Shown here: piece by piece, positions 42,601 to 50,243 of the stretch | Layout: the number at the start of each line of letters is the position of its first letter | Numbering within the stretch: position 1 is the first letter of the stretch | Assembly (NCBI GenBank): GCA_039030335.1 | Contig: JBCCEJ010000008.1 | Location: 1 to 64,000 of the forward strand | Direction of reading: 5' to 3' | From: JBCCEJ01 sp039030335 | GTDB taxonomy: Bacteria > Pseudomonadota > Gammaproteobacteria > HK1 | Length of the DNA: 64,000 nt | Translations under genes and position numbers: made by a program | The notes under the pieces: generated by a model | Databases searched by the model: none | What the model was told of the DNA's origin: nothing | Seen by the model: the letters and a program-made list of their open reading frames with translations, nothing else

Positions 42601-43274
42601 AGCCGCTCGTTGCAGTAGCTACGGAACTCGCCCAGAAACCGCATCCAGGCGGCGGTGCCCACGCGGTCCTCCAGCATCGTGGACTGGGCGATGTCCCAGC
42701 AGAGGCTGGTAACCAGACGCGCTTCGATGATGTCCGGGCCCAGCCGGTTGTCACGCTGACGTAAGAACCGCGCCCGGTCGCCGACACGCGGCACCGGTAT
42801 GGCTTTAAGATGGTCATCGTCGAGCACGGGCAGCAGCGCATCGACGATTCCGGCGGCGACAAACACCTCCCGCGCAGCGGCGAGCTCAGCAGCGGCCAGC
42901 ACATCATCCAGCACCGCGGTGCGTAGCGCGCCGCCTTCGCGCGCCACCACGGCGTCGGCCGGCACCGCATCCAGCAGCCCGAAGGCAGCGAGAATGCGAA
43001 GCTTCTCTCCAACCGTCAGATCGACAACGGAGTCGAGCAGCTCAGTCGAAAGGTCATCGATCAGGCTGTCATCGATGGCCTCGGCCTCGAATACAGCGAC
43101 CCGATGGGCCAGGCCGATCGAGGTCAGCGTGTGACGGATGCGGTCGTACGCCAATGCCACGTCGCCTGAGTCCTCCAGCGAAGATTCGGAGCCCTGATGA
43201 GCTAGGTTAGGCGATCGGCAGGCTGAATTCAGCGTGTGGATAGGCGAGATGAGACCCGCTACGATGCGTGACAT
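39624..43274 (-). CDS. class III adenylate/guanylate cyclase with AAA-type ATPase and TPR-like region
   Basis: A 1216-residue multidomain regulator. Residues about 190-345 are a class III cyclase: SLCWDIAQSTML (first metal Asp), HYAGDGQVLIFGYP (second Asp), RIGVATGEVH, and GTTVNLSARLQQ with the Asn/Arg of the transition state; all key residues are kept. Residues about 380-760 are a STAND-like ATPase with Walker A GEAGIGKSHL (about 405) and Walker B-like LMLCEDLHWAD. From about 790 on, repeated helical pairs resemble TPRs. The first 180 residues are unassigned. It likely makes cAMP or cGMP in response to a ligand bound by the helical part. No membrane segment is seen. Confidence 0.9.
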   Translation of the reverse strand: MSRIVAGLISPIHTLNSACRSPNLAHQGSESSLEDSGDVALAYDRIRHTLTSIGLAHRVAVFEAEAIDDSLIDDLSTELLDSVVDLTVGEKLRILAAFGLLDAVPADAVVAREGGALRTAVLDDVLAAAELAAAREVFVAAGIVDALLPVLDDDHLKAIPVPRVGDRARFLRQRDNRLGPDIIEARLVTSLCWDIAQSTMLEDRVGTAAWMRFLGEFRSYCNERLIAEGGYHLHYAGDGQVLIFGYPKASEHDAVRAVRAALNILRDMPRAPRPPGADISVRIGVATGEVHIDRGAAKDGEQPHAVGTTVNLSARLQQDCAGPNSVVVTNAIRRQVDAHIELASMGVREFKGFARSMEIWTAVGEQSSGARLTGQSNGRDNHLTRLSALWKQAHAGSGSVVLMSGEAGIGKSHLMLAAAAEFSTPETRTLELHCSPFAQHSVLHPLVQHLAGEAGLDQCETTAARLSRLAGVLALDPQQSSDEMEAVAKLFGVSEAYFARHDPAGLTPQRSRLLLLRQMERYLLRRIRRAPTLMLCEDLHWADATTLELLQTLFPQVGALKALVLATTRTDPERAFPDQPFEQSVHDHVEELILDRLSDAESTQLAVAVAGGAVSEGTLEEIVFRAEGNPLFVEELTRFLMESPETLASVRDAGLPGRLRELLQARIDGLGQDAVRAARAGAILGRTLSRAVLSRVDLVPALQLEAGLKVLCEAGLLQMRDSGGDSLYTFKHALVRDAAYRSWPRGELRDAHRRVAEVLMSEFSGEYVARSEVIARHYSEARDYDKAARHWLDAGRLAAHTSSHHEARRHLEHGLRDTRALDSARDEKLELDLLVSLGPSVVATAGYTSKDAEEVLHEALDLSRRVGSLQQRFGAMRGLWAHYIVASDLNAAIKAAASMLELAEQEDSNELRMESHRALGQTHTFRGELFDADQEIRAAIALYDPARHVQHPARFGNESLAVSYSYMGWISSLRGLTNSGIEWSQKAIQRADEVGHAFTSSQVGTDALHTRVLRREVDIVQSHGAATMRAARDQGFPFWADLSQIFYAWARFWQDRTQSNVTAVNDALRQYLSGGAVAAVPWCRTLTAEVLAEAGRTRQALAQIEQAVDHLEHTNERSYEAEIRRVHATLVYELESDSALARVTDMLRVARARASAQGAVLFELRSVNSLAQLALYQGRRGEARDLLAEIEPRIAEGRDTPDFAEYLRLAEQAEVG

Positions 43275-43295
43275 GACGGCTTAAGGACGGCCAGC

Positions 43296-44321
43296 GTGAG
43301 CGACTCCCGCAAATATCGAAGCGCCGCCAGGCATGAGGATGCCATGGCTCAGTACGCGCGCGCGCTGAGTGACGTCGGGGCGATGTACTCCAACTGGTAC
43401 GGACAGGCGTTGTCGTTACTGGAACCGGCCGCCGGCGGGGCGCGCTCTACACCAGCGACCAGCGATCACACGAACACCGGACGCGGACCGGGTGCGCTAC
43501 GCGATACCCGGGCCCGCTATCCCGTCGTGATCGACAAGCCGGTAGTACCCGACGCGTACATCGATGCCATTCCTGTCCATCCGGACCCCGTAACGCTCAG
43601 CTCCGGCGATCGGGTTGTCGTACCGTTCCGGTTCTGGCGCACGCAGGCGCTGCTGCTGACCGGCTCGATCGACCTCGACTACGCGAGCGCACTGCTCGCG
43701 AGGCACGACGAACGCCCGATCCCGAACGTCCAAAGACGCGCAACCGTGCACATCTATGCACCGAATTATGCGGGGACGTCGGTCGGTCCGATCCCCGCGG
43801 TCTTTGCCTCGATCGTGGTCGCCAACAACCAGTTCTGCGGGCACGGCTATCGGGAGGATGGCGGTTGCCTGGACGGTGAATTCTTCTGGCAATACCGGAC
43901 GTCCAGCCACATCAACCATCTGTTCAAACGCGAAGTCTGGGGTATCCAAAGCGAGTTGGCGGCGATCAACTTCGACTACCTGAGCCCGGTTAAGGCCGTG
44001 CAGTTGCAAGAAGACGGGCGTATCTCTCTGACAGCCCTTTGGGGAGGCGCGAGCCGTTACCGCAACTACCGCCCGACGCCCGGGGAACTGCGTTTCGTGA
44101 GCGTGACACCCTACCCCAAGCGCACGCACTATCTGACGCGGTTTCGCGGTCAGCAGCTGGACACAGGCCCATCGGAAGCACCCTTCGATCCAACCACTGA
44201 CCACCTGTATCTTGGCGAGGACACGTCGTTCGGCAGCGCGCTCGTGGCGGCGAATTTCCGCCCGGAGAGCTGGATCTACTACGGCGACTACGGCGGCGTT
44301 GTAGATATACCGCCACCCTGA
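43296..44321 (+). CDS. acetoacetate-decarboxylase-fold protein lacking the Schiff-base lysine
   Basis: A 341-residue protein resembling the acetoacetate decarboxylase (ADC) superfamily. VVVPFRFWRTQALLLTGSID is the N-terminal barrel strand region, and FKREVWGIQSELAAINFDY matches the ADC hallmark REIWG-x-x-KK-x-A. The two Lys, one of which forms the Schiff base in true ADC, are Gln-Ser here. Residues 1-60 are an unassigned helical extension. GTG start with AAGGA upstream, divergent from the cyclase gene by 21 bases. It may act as an aldolase/dehydratase-type or non-catalytic member; the function is unknown. Confidence 0.55.
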   Translation: MSDSRKYRSAARHEDAMAQYARALSDVGAMYSNWYGQALSLLEPAAGGARSTPATSDHTNTGRGPGALRDTRARYPVVIDKPVVPDAYIDAIPVHPDPVTLSSGDRVVVPFRFWRTQALLLTGSIDLDYASALLARHDERPIPNVQRRATVHIYAPNYAGTSVGPIPAVFASIVVANNQFCGHGYREDGGCLDGEFFWQYRTSSHINHLFKREVWGIQSELAAINFDYLSPVKAVQLQEDGRISLTALWGGASRYRNYRPTPGELRFVSVTPYPKRTHYLTRFRGQQLDTGPSEAPFDPTTDHLYLGEDTSFGSALVAANFRPESWIYYGDYGGVVDIPPP

Positions 44322-44338
44322 TACGCCGGTTTCGGCAC

Positions 44339-45184
44339 TCAGACCTGTGAATAGCCGGATCCAAGCGTATCGATACCGCGCCCCACGGCCACGTCGATCC
44401 AGCCGAACTCCCGCAAAATCTGCTGGCTGTACGTCACGCGCCCGTTGACCTTCACAGCCGGCTCGGTGGCCAGCAGGAGCGCTGCATCCGCCATCATGCG
44501 CGGCGGTTCACCTTCAGGGTCGTCCATCCCGCTCACGAGTTGGTGATAGACGGTGCCTGGCGTCGGCACGACCCGCGACGGCGAGACGGCGCTGACGGCG
44601 ATCTCACCGTGCGGAGCGACTTCTTCGGCGAGACCTTGCGTGAAGCGCTCCAGCGCAGCCTTCGTCGCGCCGTACATCGTGCCGCCGCGCGTCTCGGTCT
44701 CGTACGGCCCCCGCCCCGGTCCGATCGCTGCACCCGAACTGATGTTGACGATGGCGCCGCGGGCGCTCGCCCGCATATCCGGCAGCACGAGCCGTGACAG
44801 TATGAAAGGCGCGTGCACGTTGATCTGAAAACAGCGAATCCAGCGATTGGTCGGATACTCAGCGATCGGCAGGTAGTAGTTCAGTGCCGCGTTGTTGATG
44901 AGCACATCCACGGGCCCGAAACGGCTGTGCGCAGCCTCGACCAACGCCTCGCAGCCGCGCTCCTCGGAAATGTCTACCGCGACCGCCTGCGCGCGGCCGC
45001 CCGCATCATCGATTTGGGCGACGGTGCGGGTCAGCGAACCCTCGAGACGATGGTCGCCTTCGTGCAGCGTTCTCGCGGCACAGGTTATGTTCGCCCCTTC
45101 GGCCGCGAACAGCTCCGCTATCGCCTGGCCGATGCCGCGACTGGCTCCGGTGACGATGACGTGTTTTCCTTCGAGTCTGGCCAT
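44339..45184 (-). CDS. SDR family oxidoreductase
   Basis: A 281-residue classical SDR. The cofactor turn is VIVTGASRGIGQAIA (about 8-22), with INNAALNYY and the active site ISSGAAIGPGRG before MYGATKAALERF (Tyr and Lys in the YxxxK motif). VSPSRVVPTPG is the post-active-site loop, with VVPT replacing the usual PG-x-v-x-T. The start at 45184 (MARLEGKHVI) is chosen as the natural SDR start. It is convergent with the ADC-like gene and divergent from a thioesterase-like gene. Confidence 0.9.
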   Translation of the reverse strand: MARLEGKHVIVTGASRGIGQAIAELFAAEGANITCAARTLHEGDHRLEGSLTRTVAQIDDAGGRAQAVAVDISEERGCEALVEAAHSRFGPVDVLINNAALNYYLPIAEYPTNRWIRCFQINVHAPFILSRLVLPDMRASARGAIVNISSGAAIGPGRGPYETETRGGTMYGATKAALERFTQGLAEEVAPHGEIAVSAVSPSRVVPTPGTVYHQLVSGMDDPEGEPPRMMADAALLLATEPAVKVNGRVTYSQQILREFGWIDVAVGRGIDTLGSGYSQV

Positions 45185-45394
45185 GATGGTGGTTCCGGGC
45201 GGCGGATGCAGATGCGGACCATAGCAGCTTGGCGAGAACTCGGATCGGCTGCGCGGCGCCTCCGGTGAAGGTCGCGCAGCGAGATCGAAACGAGCGGTGC
45301 CGGGAACCGGCACGCGGCCATCACGTCGGGCGTGACCCGACGAAACCGGTGAAACAGAGCGCGCGCGCTCCTGACAGACGGAGAGATCAAAGCG

Positions 45395-45814
45395 ATGTCC
45401 ACAGCCCTACCCACTCCTGACCAACTCAATGACCAGATCTTTCCATTCGCAAAACTGCTCGGAATCTCCGTCGTACACGTGGAGGCAGATCTCATCGAAG
45501 CCGTCATGCCGGTGCGCAACGACCTCTGCACGAGTGGACCACTCGCCCACGGCGGCGCCTTGATGGCGTTTGCCGACACGCTCGGCGGAATCGGCACCTT
45601 CGTAAATCTGCCGGACGATGCCTCCGGCACAACGACCATCGAGAGCAAAACCAACTTCCTGCGCGCCGGCGCGGTCGGCACCACCCTCAAGGGCCGGTGC
45701 CAACCACTACATCGCGGACGTACCACGCAAGTCTGGCAAACCACCATTTCGAGTGAGGAAGGTAAGCCGGTCGCCATCGTCACCCAGACCCAGATGGTGC
45801 TGCGCGCCGCGTAA
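45395..45814 (+). CDS. hotdog-fold thioesterase (PaaI-like)
   Basis: A 139-residue hotdog protein. The conserved helix segment is SGPLAHGGALMAFADTLGG, with the His-Gly-Gly of PaaI/YbgC-type thioesterases, and ESKTNFLRAGAVGTTLKG follows as the typical beta strand. Such enzymes hydrolyse acyl- or aryl-CoA thioesters. It sits at the head of a co-directional set with a thiolase-like protein and DUF35 protein, supporting a CoA-ester pathway. ATG at 45395 with GGAGAG upstream. Confidence 0.88.
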   Translation: MSTALPTPDQLNDQIFPFAKLLGISVVHVEADLIEAVMPVRNDLCTSGPLAHGGALMAFADTLGGIGTFVNLPDDASGTTTIESKTNFLRAGAVGTTLKGRCQPLHRGRTTQVWQTTISSEEGKPVAIVTQTQMVLRAA

Positions 45815-45959
45815 CCACGAACCGGACGGGAGAATCGCCCACGGCTCTTTGCCCACGGGCCATCGGCCAGAACCGGAACGTGTCGGCTCGCTGAGGTTCC
45901 CCGCGATCGGTTAGAGTCGCGCGACGCAGGGAACGTCCCGACCATCGAGAGTTGTCCGA

Positions 45960-47105
45960 ATGCACCGTCAAACCGCGATCACCGGCATCGGTGAAACCCG
46001 TTACTCTAAGAACTCCGGCAAAACCGTCGCACGGCTCTACCTGGAAGCTTCACTCGACGCGATCCGGGATGCCGGTCTGTCCCCTAAAGACATCGACGGC
46101 ATCATCCCGTACAGCAACAGTCCCGTCGTCGCAGAAGAACTGGCGACCAACTTCGGTATACCCGACCTGAAATTCTCGGCGACGACACCGCTCGGCGGGG
46201 CGAGCCCGGTCGCAGCACTCCAGTGCGCGGCCGCTGTGGTAAGCGCGGGCATCTGCAAACACGTCCTGGTGCCGCTCGGCCGCAACGGCTCCTCTGGCGG
46301 ACGCATAAGTACCCGCGTGCAGGAAATGCCGCAGTTCAAGCTGATCGGCGAGTTCGAGATGCCGCTCGGCGCGATCGCGCCCGCGCAGCTCTACGCGCCG
46401 ATGGCGCGCCGCCATATGGAACTCTACGGCACTACGAGCCTGCAGTTCGCCGAAGTGGCCGTGTCGACCCGCGACAACGCCATCGCACATGGCAACGCGA
46501 TGATGAGCAAACCGATCACGGTCGAGGATCACCAAGCCTCCCGGATGATCTCCGACCCGCTCAGACTGTTCGACTGCAGCCTCGAGAGCGATGGCGCGGC
46601 GGCATTCGTTCTGAGCGGCGCCGACGCGGCCCGCGACCTGCGTCAACCGGTGGTGGAGGTCCTCGGTGTCGCCGAGGGTCACCCGGACAGCCCGAGTGCG
46701 ATCACGCAGCGCCCGGACCTGACGCGACTCGGTCTTGCAAAGGCCGCACCCCGCGCATTTGCCATGGCCGGCGTCAAACCGGACGACATCGACGTCGCCG
46801 AGATCTACGACTGTTTCACGTATACCGTCATCGCGCAGATCGAGGCGCTCGGCTTTTGCGCACCCGGCGAGGGCGGGCCGTTCATCGAAGGCGGGACCAT
46901 CCGGCGCGACGGCAAGCTACCCGTCAACACCCACGGCGGACTGTTGTCGCAGGCACACATGGCCGGTATGAACCACATCGTGGAACTCGTACGGCAACTG
47001 CGCGGCGAAGGCGGCAACACGCAGGTCGACAATGCCGAAGTGGGTCTTGTAACCGGCTACGGCGACATGGGCGACGGCTCTGTCGCGATCATGGCGCGGG
47101 CCTGA
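45960..47105 (+). CDS. thiolase-like protein (SCP-x/Ltp2 type), first pair
   Basis: A 381-residue thiolase-fold protein of the SCP-x/Ltp type. Marks are TAITGIGETRYSKNSG at the start, LGGASPVAALQCAAAVVSAG where active thiolases have the nucleophile Cys (here A-S-P), DCFTYTVIAQIEALGFC, and LPVNTHGGLLSQAHMAGMN near the end. Loss of the nucleophile plus a DUF35 partner 13 bases downstream resembles Ltp2-type retro-aldolases, which cleave CoA esters of side-chain intermediates, though a degradative thiolase partner role is also possible. The start ATG at 45960 is the first in-frame start. Confidence 0.85.
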   Translation: MHRQTAITGIGETRYSKNSGKTVARLYLEASLDAIRDAGLSPKDIDGIIPYSNSPVVAEELATNFGIPDLKFSATTPLGGASPVAALQCAAAVVSAGICKHVLVPLGRNGSSGGRISTRVQEMPQFKLIGEFEMPLGAIAPAQLYAPMARRHMELYGTTSLQFAEVAVSTRDNAIAHGNAMMSKPITVEDHQASRMISDPLRLFDCSLESDGAAAFVLSGADAARDLRQPVVEVLGVAEGHPDSPSAITQRPDLTRLGLAKAAPRAFAMAGVKPDDIDVAEIYDCFTYTVIAQIEALGFCAPGEGGPFIEGGTIRRDGKLPVNTHGGLLSQAHMAGMNHIVELVRQLRGEGGNTQVDNAEVGLVTGYGDMGDGSVAIMARA

Positions 47106-47118
47106 CAGGAACACGAAG

Positions 47119-47544
47119 ATGGATGAAGCAACGCCAACCCTCGCCGACCTGAAACCGATGCCGAACCCGACGCCGGATACGGCGCCCTACTGGGATGCAC
47201 TGCGCGAACACAAGCTCGTGCTCCAGCGCTGCAGCGACTGTGGCGTGTTCCGCCATTACCCCCGACCGCTTTGCGAACACTGCCTGAGCTTCGACCACAC
47301 GTGGGAGCCGGCCAGCGGACGCGGCTCGGTGCACAGTTGGACGGAAACCCATCACGCGTTCAATCCAGGTTTCAAAGGCGAGTTGCCATACGTGCTGGTC
47401 ACCGTAGATCTGGAAGAAAACGTACGGCTGCAACTGCAGCTGCGCGATGCCGGTCTGGACGACCTGCGGATCGGCCTTCCGGTACGAATCGACTTCGAAG
47501 CGGTAAACGACCAGCTGACCGTCCCGGTCGCGCGGCTGGCCTGA
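47119..47544 (+). CDS. zinc-ribbon/OB-fold DUF35 protein, first pair
   Basis: A 141-residue protein with an N-terminal rubredoxin-like zinc ribbon (LQRCSDCGVFRHYPRPLCEHC, Cys pairs spaced CxxC and CxxC) and a C-terminal OB fold (LPYVLVTVDLEENVRLQLQL). DUF35 proteins bind thiolase-like partners such as Ltp2 and are needed for their activity or CoA binding. It directly follows the thiolase-like gene in the same operon. Confidence 0.92.
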   Translation: MDEATPTLADLKPMPNPTPDTAPYWDALREHKLVLQRCSDCGVFRHYPRPLCEHCLSFDHTWEPASGRGSVHSWTETHHAFNPGFKGELPYVLVTVDLEENVRLQLQLRDAGLDDLRIGLPVRIDFEAVNDQLTVPVARLA

Positions 47545-47577
47545 CGCAGACGCGCCGGCGACCGGCGCGCGCTGTCG

Positions 47578-48567
47578 TTACGCGCCCCAGGTTTCGCGCA
47601 GAAAGCGCAGCCAGTTATCACCCATGACCTTGCGGATACGGCTTTCGGGCCAGCCGCGCTTATCCAGCGTCGCTGTCAGGTTCGGAAAGTCGCCGATGGT
47701 CCGCAGGCCGTCGGGCATGACCGTGACGCCGCCTGGGCGTTGCGGCACGAGACGCCGCCCCGTGCCCTTATCGCACGACAGCCAGTCGAAGAACGCAACG
47801 TCCTGCCCCTGCGTGAAGTCCGTGCCTATGCCAACAGCGTCTTCGCCGAGCAGATTGACCAGGTGGTCGAGCGCATCGACGCAGTGTTCGACCGTGCTTT
47901 CGGTGCCCTGAGGCATGAAGGGCGGATACGTCGCGTAGCCGACAAAACCGCCTCGCTCCACGATGAACTTGAGTTGTTCATCGGTCTTATTGCGTGGATG
48001 TTCGAGGAACGCGGCCGGCGCGCAGTGGGTATAGGCAACGGGACGTTTGGAATGCTCGATCGCGTCCTGGGAAGTGACCGGTCCGACGTGCGACAGATCG
48101 ACCAGGATGCCGAGCGCGTTCATTTCATCGATAACGTCACGCCCGAAATCGGAGAGCCCGGCGTCACGACTTTCCCAACAACCGGAACCAACCAGATTCT
48201 GCGTATTGTAGGTCAGTTGAATCACGCGGACCCCGAGGTCGGCAAATACGCCCAGATACTCGATCCGATCCTCGATCGGATAGGTGTTCTGCCAGCCCAG
48301 GTAGACGCCGGTCTTGTTCTCACGCTTGGCCCGGACGATATCTTCCGAGGTATAAACCTGCAGCAGAATATCGTCGTACTCGCGAAACCAGCGTTTCCAC
48401 TGCGCAATGTTATCGACGGTCGCCCGGAAGCCCTCCCAGGCCGCGCAAGTGCAGTTGACTGCGGTCAGCCCACCCTTGCGCATGTCTTCAAAGACATCGC
48501 GGCTCCAGCGGTTGATCTCGAGCCCGTCAATGATGATCGCATCATCGTGTAGCGCCTTCGCATCCAT
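47578..48567 (-). CDS. M19 membrane-dipeptidase family protein with altered first metal motif
   Basis: A 329-residue amidohydrolase-like protein of the M19 (renal dipeptidase) family. GVYLGWQNTYPIED, VDLSHVGPVTSQDAI, AYTHCAPAAF and VGIGTDFTQGQD match conserved segments, giving two His and a metal-site Asp. The usual first H-x-D (DGHND-type) is replaced: IDGLEINRWSRD, so one zinc ligand pair is lost. A single-metal or altered reaction is likely. Its ATG overlaps the HyuB stop (TGATG), so it is the third gene of the operon. Confidence 0.8.
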   Translation of the reverse strand: MDAKALHDDAIIIDGLEINRWSRDVFEDMRKGGLTAVNCTCAAWEGFRATVDNIAQWKRWFREYDDILLQVYTSEDIVRAKRENKTGVYLGWQNTYPIEDRIEYLGVFADLGVRVIQLTYNTQNLVGSGCWESRDAGLSDFGRDVIDEMNALGILVDLSHVGPVTSQDAIEHSKRPVAYTHCAPAAFLEHPRNKTDEQLKFIVERGGFVGYATYPPFMPQGTESTVEHCVDALDHLVNLLGEDAVGIGTDFTQGQDVAFFDWLSCDKGTGRRLVPQRPGGVTVMPDGLRTIGDFPNLTATLDKRGWPESRIRKVMGDNWLRFLRETWGA

Positions 48568-50243
48568 CAGCTTTCCTCTTCGTCACAATTGGATCTCATA
48601 ACCTGGTCATCGACCAGGCGCACATTTGACTGCGGCGCGAAACCGTATCCGCCGCCCCCTGCTGTGCGCATGATCAGGCGGTCGCCCCGGTTCAGAATAC
48701 CTGCCGGTGTCTTCGAGGAGACCCGCATCGTCTCACCATCGGTACGCTGCACGCTGAAGTTTGCGACGGCCCCTGGTTCACCCCCGGCTACCCCGGCGGC
48801 GGGTTGATTCGCGCGTTCGAACAACAGCGAAAAGACCACGCCATCGGCGTCGGCACGGATAACGCGTTCCACACCAGCCCCGCCTGACTGCCGCCCGGCC
48901 CCCCCGGATCCGGGACGCAGGGCATAACGTTCGATCGTAACGGGAAGTGCTGCCTCTACGGCTTCGATCGGAAGGTTCATCGTGTTCCCCATGTGCACGC
49001 GATGCCCGTCGAGCCCGGCCCCGCGCGCGTGGGCCCCCATGCCGCCGCCGAGCGTTTCCAGGTGTACGAACGAGCGTTGGCGCTCGACATCGAAGCCCCC
49101 GATGGCCCAGACGCCGGCGCAACCATAACTTTCACCGATCGCGCGATCGCCAAGGGCCGGCGCCAACGCCCGGAGCAACAGATCGACTACGCGGTTCGAC
49201 ATCTCCGTGTTGCCGGCGACCACCGGTGCGGGATATGCAGCGTTCAGCAGGCTGCCCGCCGGCGCCGTTACGCACACAGCGCGATACGCACCGGAGTTGG
49301 GCGGCACGTCGCCACCGGCGATCGCGAGCGCCGTGTAATAGCATGCGGAGGCAGTTACTGCGATCGGTGCGTTCATCGGACCGCGCGCCTGCGGCGCAGT
49401 GCCGGTAAAGTCGCACGTCAGCTTCTCGCCGTGCTTGCTGACGCATACTGCCAGGCGCAGAGGACCGTCACCGTAGTCTTCAACGAAGCCATCCCCGTCC
49501 AGATGCGTGAGCGCCCGAAACTCGCCATCCGGCAGGGCCGCGAGTGCGGCACGCACTCTCTGGTCGCTCAGGTCCTGTGTGTTGGCAAACACTTCCCGCA
49601 GCAGCGCACCACCATAGCGCGCTGCCAGTGTATCGACGCGTTGGACACCGCGGGCATTGCAGGCGATCTGCGCCCGAAAGTCACCGAAGCGGTCCCCGGG
49701 CACGCGCACATTCGCGAAAATGACCGTGCGCAATCCCGTGTCCATCTCGCCTTGCGCGAGGATCTTGACTGGCGGCAGGCGCAGGCCCTCTTTGACGATC
49801 TCGTCCGTTACCGCTGAAGAGCCAGGCGCGCTCCCGCCAATGTCGGGCCAGTGCACACGGCTCGCGGCAAATCCCATCAGGCCCGCGTCATCGAAAATCC
49901 CGGTCAGCAGCGTCATGTCCGGCAGGTGCGAACCGCCGGAATACGGATCGTTCGACACAACCGCATCCCCCGGCCGCCAGGTCGACGCAGGAAACGCTGC
50001 CAGAATGCCACGCGCCGCAAACGGCATGGCACCCAGATGCACCGGAATGTCGTTGCCCTGCGCGACGACATCGCCATCGTGATCAAGCAGGGCACATGAC
50101 AGATCGGCAGAAAGACTCAACAGCGGCGAAAACGCCGCCTGCGTCATCACCGACTTCATTTCCTCGCAGATCGCCTGAAGCGCGCCTCTTACCACTTCAA
50201 ACGTGATCGGGTCCCGCTCTATCAATGTCCTCCGGGCGCTCAT
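48567..50243 (-). CDS. hyuB: hydantoinase/oxoprolinase B-type subunit
   Basis: A 558-residue HyuB (N-methylhydantoinase B / 5-oxoprolinase C-terminal-like) subunit. ITFEVVRGALQAICEEMKSV is the classic start, SNDPYSGGSHLPDMTLL and RVHWPDIGGSAPGS follow, and AGGGGYGFAPQ is near the C-terminus. With HyuA it performs ATP-dependent opening of cyclic amides such as hydantoins or 5-oxoproline. The start at 50243 overlaps the HyuA stop in ATGA, so the two are translationally coupled. Confidence 0.92.
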   Translation of the reverse strand: MSARRTLIERDPITFEVVRGALQAICEEMKSVMTQAAFSPLLSLSADLSCALLDHDGDVVAQGNDIPVHLGAMPFAARGILAAFPASTWRPGDAVVSNDPYSGGSHLPDMTLLTGIFDDAGLMGFAASRVHWPDIGGSAPGSSAVTDEIVKEGLRLPPVKILAQGEMDTGLRTVIFANVRVPGDRFGDFRAQIACNARGVQRVDTLAARYGGALLREVFANTQDLSDQRVRAALAALPDGEFRALTHLDGDGFVEDYGDGPLRLAVCVSKHGEKLTCDFTGTAPQARGPMNAPIAVTASACYYTALAIAGGDVPPNSGAYRAVCVTAPAGSLLNAAYPAPVVAGNTEMSNRVVDLLLRALAPALGDRAIGESYGCAGVWAIGGFDVERQRSFVHLETLGGGMGAHARGAGLDGHRVHMGNTMNLPIEAVEAALPVTIERYALRPGSGGAGRQSGGAGVERVIRADADGVVFSLLFERANQPAAGVAGGEPGAVANFSVQRTDGETMRVSSKTPAGILNRGDRLIMRTAGGGGYGFAPQSNVRLVDDQVMRSNCDEEES

